Shown: positions 56,980 to 64,000 of the stretch, piece after piece
How positions within the stretch are numbered: the stretch's first letter is position 1
How the letters are laid out: the number at the start of each line of letters is the position of its first letter
Source of the DNA: Patiria pectinifera
Lineage: Eukaryota > Echinodermata > Asteroidea > Valvatida > Asterinidae
Assembly: GCA_029964075.1 (NCBI GenBank)
Contig: CM057134.1
Span: forward strand, 23,228,905-23,292,904
DNA: 64,000 nt
Direction of reading: 5' to 3'
Notes under the pieces: model-generated
Seen by the model: only the letters and a program-made list of their open reading frames with translations
The model's database searches: none
What the model was told of the DNA's origin: nothing
Program-made: the position numbers and the translations under genes

Positions 56980-57360
56980 TATTAGAGAGTTCTGAGAGCC
57001 ATAAAATTGGGGAATTGAAGAGATATGGGAATGAACCGCTGGCCCGGACTTGGAGCTTCCAATTCTGAGCATTTTGGATGCAATTGGGTTCGAAAGTGGC
57101 GCTATTTTTCCATGTTGTGGTGGGATCGTTTTTTTCAAGATGGCAACTTTTCCGCTTTGGGAAAAATAGGGGTCGTCTTCTTTGGGTGAACATTTCTCGA
57201 AAATTCAATCGTCAACCCACCAAAAAAATTAAAACAAAATGAAAGATGACATGGTGATCATCATTTTTCTGTGCAGCTTAAATACCTGTGAGAGTTCTGA
57301 GTATTTTTAAAAGAATTTTGAAGTATGGGCATTTAGCACTGATGTCTATGGGAACTTTAA
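56980..57360 (+). repeat. dispersed repeat family R3, copy 2
   Basis: Collinear with 7860-8220: GGATGCAATTGGGTTC, TTTTTTCAAGATGGCAAC, AAATGAAAGATGAC, GAGAGTTCTGAGTATTTTTA, TGTCTATGGGAAC. Confidence 0.6.
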
Positions 57361-57529
57361 TGCAGGGGTGCATCCATCGAGTCCGTGCAAAACTCGAGTA
57401 CAAAGAATCGAATACGGGCCAGGTCCAAATAATTTTCGAGTACCGATAGTCGAGTACGGGCCGAGTACTTGTGTGTACGCAACTCGAGTACGAGTACGAG
57501 TACGAGCACTCCAACACTGGTATAATGGC

Positions 57530-58141
57530 ACCAGCGATTTGAAGGTGAACATATCCAGCGAGTGAATTAATTTGAAGGGTGGAAAACCTGGTTGATGGTT
57601 GAGTTGGATGCCTGGTGGATTGGGTGGATTGCATGGTTGATTGGGCGGATAGGGATTTGGGCAGAACAACCCTTGATTACCACAAATGATAAGAAATTAT
57701 TTTGACTTCTATCATGACACAGGTCTCAACTCTAAGTCAGAACAAGAAGGGAACTTGAATTACTTCTCATATACTCTTCCTTTTACAGACTATTTCTGTA
57801 CATAGCTGCATGTGGGTGTACAATTCCAATCTCAGTATGGAAAACACGCTAACAATCCAATCAAAGCTTATACATGTATTATCATTGTCATGCAGTGTCT
57901 TAAGGACACGCCTACTCCAAACAATAAAGGTTGCAGCGCCTGTATTACCAGTCACCCTGAAAATTAACAAACGCTGTTATTATCATACAGTTCTTGAACA
58001 CTTAAAACATACAGATGGTAATTTCACATCACAATAGTGATTGACTTCTTTGCAATGCTGCGTTTTCTTCTGAATATTCTGTGACACGGATTAGCAATCA
58101 CAAGCCTTGGATTGGACAGTGGTGACGACAGAACATATATA
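57530..58141. other. no recognised gene
   Basis: Includes a GGATTGGGTGGATTGCATGG-type simple repeat near 57611-57655 and unassigned DNA up to the Tc-like element. Confidence 0.35.
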
Positions 58142-58186
58142 TAGGTTTTCTGGGTCAATTTCGGCAAATGAGCAGCCAATTTAACC
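58142..58186 (+). repeat. left TIR of the Tc-like element
   Basis: About 45 bp matching the right TIR except at one or two positions. Confidence 0.9.
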
Positions 58187-58402
58187 ACTACGCTATTCTA
58201 TTTCGCGCGAAATGAAATGCTGCTGAAAAGGGTCATTCGATTTCGTTTTATGACCAGTCAAATGTAGTGTTGCGTCATACGATTTAACAAAATAATCATG
58301 CAATTTAACAATTCAACAAAGCAGCATTCAAATTCGCAGGAGCTTTTTGAGGCGTGTGTTTAGTCATTCAAATTCATTTTTGGGCAGTCATTTCTGGAAT
58401 TT

Positions 58403-59569
58403 GTGCAATCTAAAAAACGCTTGTTAAATTTTTGTTTCCTTAAGAATGTTGAAGGAATAAATACGGTTCACTTTTTGGCACTTGAGTCACTTTGCCGATG
58501 TACTTCGAAGACGAGCTTTCGCTACAGTTTTACACGCATATTTCTAGAAATAGCAGCTCGTGGTCGCTACGCTAGAGTGGCCCAGGTAGATCGAGAAAGG
58601 TTGATTGAGGCCTTCGAGGGAAACGAGCAAGACTACCTTCAGCTTGCGGTCAATTTGAACATCAACAAGTCCACAGCCAGATCAATTGTTGCAACATATT
58701 TGAGGAACGGAAGGCGAGAGACGCTGTCAAGAGGAGGAGCAACCCACAGCAAGATGGATGATGACATGCGAAACCATCTGCAAGGCATCCTTGATGCTAA
58801 TCCCGTCTTGACACTTCAACAAATGAAGGCTAGTTTGAGTGAGCATCTGCCAGAGAAGCCCCAGGTTTCTACTGCCACCATAGCAAGGGCCTTGGATGGG
58901 ATGATGATTACACTGAAACTAGTGGAGGACGTCCCTGATGCAAGAAATTCCCCTGAAGTTCTTGATCAACGCGTCCAGTATGGTGAGTGGTTCCTGCAGC
59001 ATGGTGTTCTGGCGCATCTAGTCTTCATTGACGAGACAGGTTATAACGTCTGGACTCGACGCTCCCAGGGTAGAGCTCCACGAGGGATCCCTGCAAGACG
59101 AGTCGTCGACAGACAACGAGGGAGAAATTGCAATGTCACCTTCGCTGTTTCTAGTGAAGTATGCTTGGTGCACCACCGAATCGCATTCGAAGCTGTGACG
59201 CGAGAGAGATTCGAGGAGTTTCTTGCGGACACAATTCAAGAGTGTGATGCAGTTTTCCAAGACGACGAACCCATTTACCTCATATATGACAATGCGAGGC
59301 CTCACGTGCGAGCCCAACTCCCTGAAGGTGCCAACCCAATGATCCAGCTGAAGCGCCTCCCTCCCCACTCCCCATTCCTGAACAGCACGGAGATGGCACA
59401 CTCTGCATTCAAGGCTGCAGTTAAACGCATCCTTGGGTTACCTGAGTGGCAACAACGTGTCGGAGACAGACAGGCTGCCCAGCAAGCAGGAATGAACATG
59501 CAGCAGTGGAGGTGCGATCTCCTTCAACAAGCAGCCATCCAGAGTGTTGATGTCATCACCCAAGTGTAG
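58403..59569 (+). CDS. IS630/Tc1/mariner-superfamily (DDE) transposase
   Basis: Cuts and pastes the surrounding element, binding its TIRs in the nucleus. N-terminal HTH about residues 75-103 (LAVNLNINKSTARSIVATYL), a second winged-helix region about 120-165, and a DDE domain: first Asp in FIDETGYNVW, second in YLIYDNARPH, Glu in LNSTEMAHSAF with 33 residues between the last two. LPPHSPFLNSTE replaces the classic SPDLNPIE. The frame opens at a GTG and its first ATG (58754) lies after the HTH, so the true start is probably supplied by an upstream exon; TTTCTAG at 58541-58547 is a candidate acceptor. It stops at 59567-59569. About 340 codons from the HTH on, normal for the family, with no internal stops. 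Confidence 0.9.
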   Translation: MQSKKRLLNFCFLKNVEGINTVHFLALESLCRCTSKTSFRYSFTRIFLEIAARGRYARVAQVDRERLIEAFEGNEQDYLQLAVNLNINKSTARSIVATYLRNGRRETLSRGGATHSKMDDDMRNHLQGILDANPVLTLQQMKASLSEHLPEKPQVSTATIARALDGMMITLKLVEDVPDARNSPEVLDQRVQYGEWFLQHGVLAHLVFIDETGYNVWTRRSQGRAPRGIPARRVVDRQRGRNCNVTFAVSSEVCLVHHRIAFEAVTRERFEEFLADTIQECDAVFQDDEPIYLIYDNARPHVRAQLPEGANPMIQLKRLPPHSPFLNSTEMAHSAFKAAVKRILGLPEWQQRVGDRQAAQQAGMNMQQWRCDLLQQAAIQSVDVITQV

Positions 59570-60189
59570 TGCATGCAGTGGTACAACCATACCCAAACAT
59601 AATATGCCAAGATGTCTGGCACGCCAACAGATTAATGGTTGAGGAAGAAACAACATAAACAATAAAACAAAACCAGGAAAAACATAAAGAAACACCCCAT
59701 TCAAACACAATACAAAATTAGGTCTTGGTCAGTTAACCAATAAAGATCCCCCCCCAAAAAAAATAAAATGAAGAAGAAAACAAAGAAGAAGAAAAAACCT
59801 CATTGGCCCCATGTAAAGTCTACTGGAAGCATAAATAAAGAAAACAAGGTTTGCCTGAATTAAAGTGAAGATACGAAACAGTTGCCTAGTACAGTTTATC
59901 TGTTTATTCGTATTTCTTTAGTCGTACTTATTTGAATTCTCTTTAAGCGAAATTGATTGCCTCTTTACGAAATTGAAAAAAAATTAAATCAGTAAAATCT
60001 CCAGTCGAACCAGCTTTGCTAAATTGAATGATGATTGTGTGTCACGAAAAAGAATGACGATATGCTATATTGAACACAGTGCTAAAGGAATTTGAATGCC
60101 TCAAAACGAAATTGAATGGCCGAATTCTGAATTTGAAACGCAGTAACAACTGGAGAGGCAAAATAGCTTCAATTCGAACGCACGAAAAT

Positions 60190-60233
60190 TAAATTGGCTG
60201 CTCATTTGCCGAAATTGACCGAGAAAACCTATA
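60190..60233 (-). repeat. right TIR of the Tc-like element
   Basis: TTAAATTGGCTGCTCATTTG .. GAGAAAACCTATA, the mirror of the left end. Confidence 0.9.
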
Positions 60234-61055
60234 TTAAAGCTAGTCAGTTTCTTCCAGGTAAGGTCTTGGTGGTGTCCTGTATTGTGGATCTCTCCTGTTA
60301 ATATAAAGAACTATGTTTATTAAGGCTAATGTTGATACATGTTGTTGAATACTTTTGATTTCATTTGTTAACTATACATGAGGTATAGCAGTTTGTAAAA
60401 ATGAAAACAGATTTTTGTGTGATGGTGTGAATACAATGTACAAGAACTACTGACTTAATTAAAACAAGTAGCGAATATTTGTACACTTTTAAAGTGTACA
60501 ATTACATTTATTCACCACTTTTAGTCGCCTTTATTGTCAGTAATACCTTCCATACTATTCATTTAATATCAATTATTTTTACGTTTAAATCACGTGATAC
60601 ATCTACCTTTGTATTTCAGGAAAAATGAACCGATTTTACAAGAATGCTACATGTTTATGAAAGTCAGATGTATACACCTACGTTGATGTCGTTTATTACG
60701 GTCTTACAACCTATATAACATTTATTTTGGTAATGTATTTTTGTCGTCTTGTTTGGACTAAGCACATAATTGTGAAAAGCATAAAGGACACCGTCTAAGA
60801 CGTTCCGATCCTCCGTTCCGATCCTCCCCAATCCAATCTCCTCATTCTTGTGCAGTTCGAGTAGCACATGTATAGTACGCTATCACTACAGACGAATCCG
60901 GACCCGTCATCACGGTACACTCATGAGGCCCTCTTTAATGGATAAATTATGCATTGTGCACACAATAATCAGTACAAAGTAACTACCCCGTGATATTATC
61001 TGCACAATAGCTAGCAAACTGCTTTCGCCATTGAAGGGGGCCTTCGTGATAGAAG
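60234..61055. other. no recognised gene
   Basis: AT-rich. Includes CCGATCCTCCGTTCCGATCC, a short direct repeat at about 60804-60825. Confidence 0.35.
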
Positions 61056-61067
61056 TGGTTGCGAATG

Positions 61068-61375
61068 TCGGTGAAGGGCAAAACCTAATTTGATTTATAT
61101 CACCCCGACGCAAACTTCCAGCTTATAGTTTATGCGGTACCCGCTGCTATGTACATCAGATTCGAATCGGCCAACTGATCCCGTTAGCTCGGTGGTCGAA
61201 TGGTAAAACATCTGCACTAGAAAGCAGGAGGTCGTGGGTTCGAGTCCCACCCGAGTGATTTTTTCCAACTTTCACTCGGGAGGTAACACACTGAGTATAC
61301 AGTGTTTAAAAACGTCGATGAAGGGCAAAATCTAATTTGATTTATATCACCCCGACGCAAAATTCCATCTTATAA
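61068..61375 (+). mobile_element. tRNA-derived SINE, family S1, copy 2, with 12-bp target duplications
   Basis: TGGTTGCGAATG flanks both sides (61056-61067 and 61376-61387). Inside are a tRNA-like core TAGCTCGGTGGTCGAATGG .. GTGGGTTCGAGTCCCAC .. CCGAGTGATT (about 61188-61260), preceded by GCGGTACCCGCTGCTA and followed by GAGTATACAGTGTTTAAAAA. The first and last ~55 bp are direct repeats of each other (GAAGGGCAAAA, TAATTTGATTTATATCACCC, CGACGCAAA). The core folds with a good acceptor and T arm but a 6-nt anticodon loop, so it is not a working tRNA gene. Confidence 0.85.
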
Positions 61376-61387
61376 TGGTTGCGAATG

Positions 61388-62669
61388 GACAATTTCAGTA
61401 GAAAGGGATTTTTCTCTCTTTGTTTCGACATGTATAATGTAAAAGTTATTGTAATATTTTGTTCCATATCCTTATTGTGTAAAATTACTCTGTGTATTTT
61501 CTGTGTGTACTGCGAGCATTGCCTTGGTTCATATAGTCAACCGAAATCAGTTTTTGTTGTTGTAGACAAGGGACAAGCTTACAATCTACACCTGGGAATA
61601 TTTGTTGATTTAGCCACTCATACTGCAGAAATGTGAATTGTTGACCGATCAAACTTACTTCAGATGAAAAAAAGAAGAAAAGTAGGCCTAATCATAAAAT
61701 CTAATACATAATTGTTGTAGATGAAGCACGAAAAACAACCCTGTAATCAAAATTATACATTTATGTCTATTTTAGTTGTTCGGGTTTTGGAAGAATCAAC
61801 AAAAAAGTTCCTTTTCCGTGCACAAGTACCCCCTCATTGGTTACAAAGGGAGAGTTGGGGGAAACCACTGGGAGAGGCATTCCAACGCTTTACCGACGGT
61901 ACCTGAAGCTCACGCGAAGTGTCTCTCTAACTGGGCTATATGGTCATAAAGCTAAAAGCACTGTTCGTGCACAGAGTCCATATGGTCTGACAACGCCCAT
62001 GTTTGTAGTCAATATTCTGAACAGACCTAAATACGGAGAGGTACCGAGACATACTGACAAGCATACACAAAGTATTAATTATTTGTCTGTTGTTCCGGTA
62101 TAGTTAAATTGTTCGCACGGTACGTTGTGCGTTTTAGTTTTAAGTCACTATTTTCTCAGCTACATTCATGGCCAATTAAAATGCACGAATGGTAAGTTTA
62201 GTACTGGTTTGGATGCTACTTTTTTGTGTAGTTTCCATGTAATTTCCGGAGAACATTTTGAGATTTTTTTTTAAATTTGTTGTCAGAAGATCATAAATCC
62301 AAATCAGAGTTGAAATTAGGGTGTCTTGGCACGAAATACATTTTCTCATCAAGTAGCGGCTCCAGGGGAATTGCGTCTTTAACAAACGTACGTGCTTCTT
62401 AAAATTGCCTTATGAACTTTCATGGGGTAAAAACACTGAAATCGGCAACTGACAAATATAAACAACTGTAAAATCCCCATTAATTAATCGTGTTTGTAAT
62501 TCGAATGTTACAAGCACGTGCATGTAAATGGAAAGTGTGTGGAAATGGAAAGAGTGCATGATTTACACCAAAAAGCAAGACGGAGCAAGACGAAGACTGA
62601 AAATTAAGTTTTATCTGTTACAAAATTTAAGTGCACATCTTCTTATTCATGTTCACTCTGCAGTTTATG
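61388..62669. other. no recognised gene
   Basis: Short frames at 61379-61636, 61721-61906 and 61837-62103 (+) have no family motifs. Confidence 0.3.
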
Positions 62670-62984
62670 ACCAAGGGCGGATCCAGAACACAATTTTTTT
62701 GGGGGGCCCCCCAAAAATTTGGTCCCCCGAAAAGTGGGTCCAAAAATTACGGCGCGGGGTTCGGTGCCCGCTTAAGGGCCCCGAAATATTGTTGGATTCT
62801 AGATGCTCTTCGGTGCGATCTGAGGCAATTTCGGACCATTTTAACCAATTTTTTTGGAGGAAAAGTTGGTGGTATACTCAGTACCTGCCTTTATTGCGGC
62901 GTCACTTAAAAAAAAAGAGGGTTTTTTTTTGGGGGGGGGGGCGGCATGGCCTCCGTTGCCCTCCCCTTGATTCTCCCTTGTTGA
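62670..62984. mobile_element. GGGCGGATCCAG-type element (hAT-like ends)
   Basis: Starts CAAGGGCGGATCCAGAAC, then a G/C-run hairpin (GGGGGGCCCCCC). Ends with CTTGATTCTCCCTTG, a rough mirror of the start. The inside (TTACGGCGCGGGG, CGCTTAAGGGCCCC, TTGGATTCTAGATGCTC) is related to the FB2 core at about 22665-22760 and 23015-23095. Confidence 0.55.
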
Positions 62985-64000
62985 TGACCCCAATCGGTTT
63001 TAGAAAGTCGCTTTAGAGAAACAACTGCTCCTACCCTCCAAAAAGCCCTTATTTTATGCCAGCTATAGTTAATCAAAAAAGGCCTTCATGTTAAATAATA
63101 TCTCGACAGGGATGCTATATTTCCACTCGACTGCAAGGCCGTTATGGGATACATCCATGTAGGGAACGGTGTGGCATCTCAACGTGTTCCAGGAATTATT
63201 GGTTGTTTCCCTTTTGAACGCTTTGAAATAAAGTACATTTAGAAAGTGAACACAAAAGAAATATGATGCAGGACGAAGTGCTTTCTTGTTGGAAGCACAT
63301 ATTTCACAAGAAATCAATTATTGGAAAATATAAAGCACACAAACCTTATCTGCATGGTTCTTTTTTGCTTTTATTGTATTAATTAACACCATCATTGGGT
63401 TCATGTCATTTTCGTTTATATGAAATATTACAAGTTTATTGCTAGCTGCTGTTTGAACTTAATGGCATTAGTGAATACATGATAGAATACACAAAGCAAG
63501 ACGACTTTCTTACATAGAACAAAACTACTCGGAGAACCGCGTACTATAATGTTAGGTATAAAATGATACCAAATATCGTCTTCACGACCAATCCAAAGAT
63601 CCCAATAATGTTAAAAAGAACAAAAATAAACAATACATATACCTTTATATGGAAACACACTATTATGTCTATAGGTATTTTGAAACTGAATATTATTTTT
63701 TACAATACAATATAAAACCACAGAAATATTCTTAAAACTTAAATTTGGTAAATTTGTATCTCTTGATATTTAAAAAGCGCAAGAATTATGTACAATAAGC
63801 CTCAACTTTATATTTATAATGCACTTTTTTTAAACACTAACTTCTTGATTACCAAACCCAATGACTGCTTCACTGAGCCAGTCCGTCCTCGCTCCGTCTC
63901 CTTTTAAAATGCCCGTCGCGCATCCTCACCTGAAAAACCCCTGCTGCGTTAAATCTTAAAAATACAACAAAATCAAACCATCTAAGTGTAACAAAATAAA
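62985..64000. other. no recognised gene
   Basis: AT-rich to the right edge. No splice-supported coding segment recognised. Confidence 0.35.

Larger units (their letters stand above)
55665..57518. mobile_element. hAT-like GAGTACTCG-rich element with nested insertions
   Basis: The right end is GAGCACTCCAACACTG. The left part, AGTCGAGTCCTCAAATCTGA + GTACAGAGTACTCCGAATAC, matches the inner left of 46452-46963, but the terminal CAGTGTTGG is not preserved. Tracts of GAGTACGAGTACG occur at 55680-55840, 56850-56900 and 57380-57505, separated by the insertions at 55924-56438 and 56980-57360. Confidence 0.55.
58142..60233 (+). mobile_element. complete-looking Tc1/mariner-superfamily transposon
   Basis: TIRs TATAGGTTTTCT + GGTCAATTTCGGCAAATGAG + CAGCCAATTTAA (left, from about 58142) and their reverse complement (right, about 60190-60233) differ by very few bases. 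TA-rich flanks make the exact TA duplication ambiguous (ATATATATA on the left, TATATT on the right). One large open frame encodes the transposase. At about 2.09 kb it is longer than a typical Tc1, with long AT-rich subterminal regions carrying repeated (C)GAAATTGA-like motifs. Near-identical ends and an undamaged frame suggest recent activity. Confidence 0.92.

Noticed and set aside
57278-57669. Proline-rich minus-strand frames
   Set aside because: Generated by GAGTAC repeats and a GGATTGGGTGG simple repeat.
59018-59401. Minus-strand 127-codon frame
   Set aside because: Antisense shadow of the transposase frame.
61188-61262. Functional tRNA gene
   Set aside because: T arm and acceptor are good, but the anticodon loop has six bases and the sequence lies inside a SINE with target duplications.

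Overview
This is animal nuclear DNA, not bacterial. Coding sequence is broken into short exons with GT..AG introns, and the space between them is AT-rich and packed with MITEs, SINEs, LINE fragments, microsatellites and foldback elements. The repertoire (NIT-domain receptor guanylyl cyclase, ATT-tailed tRNA SINEs, foldback elements whose arms are short tandem repeats, like the sea-urchin TU elements) suggests a marine invertebrate, perhaps an echinoderm or other deuterostome. The species cannot be fixed from the sequence alone.

Two host genes are supported. (1) Minus strand: the first two coding exons of a G-protein alpha subunit (exon 1 at 12009-12129, exon 2 at 4978-5050). They splice in frame through the P-loop GAGESGKST, and the gene continues beyond the left edge. 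Exon 2 is 73 nt, as in GNAS, but the N-terminus has neither Gly2 nor any Cys, so the usual lipid anchors are missing. (2) Plus strand: a receptor-type guanylyl cyclase in ten exons from about 33204 to 54534: short N-terminal region, TM1, an extracellular NIT-type domain, TM2, coiled linker, class III cyclase domain. The exons join in phase and end at a TAA. From the Met at 33247 the product would be 655 aa. It keeps both metal Asp residues and the guanine-selecting Glu and Cys, but has Lys where the transition-state Arg is usual.

One complete-looking autonomous transposon is present at 58142-60233: an IS630/Tc1/mariner-superfamily element with about 45-bp TIRs, a D/D/E transposase and TA-rich ends.

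Layout: 0.4-4.1 kb, foldback element FB1 with a nested GTCCCC-TIR element and a DDE-integrase fragment. 4.3-12.1 kb, G-alpha exons and their repeat-filled intron. 12.7-20 kb, MITEs, a SINE, a LINE 3' end carrying an inserted foldback, and a TTAA MITE. 20.4-27.1 kb, a large inverted repeat around foldback FB2, which holds a tandem duplication and a TTAA insertion whose empty site survives next door. 27-33 kb, repeats including a long (AT)n. 33.2-54.5 kb, the cyclase gene with many intronic elements. 54.6-64 kb, a hAT-like element with nested insertions, the Tc-like element, a SINE with 12-bp target duplications, and further repeats. The two host genes point to cyclic-nucleotide/G-protein signalling, but nothing here shows that they work together.
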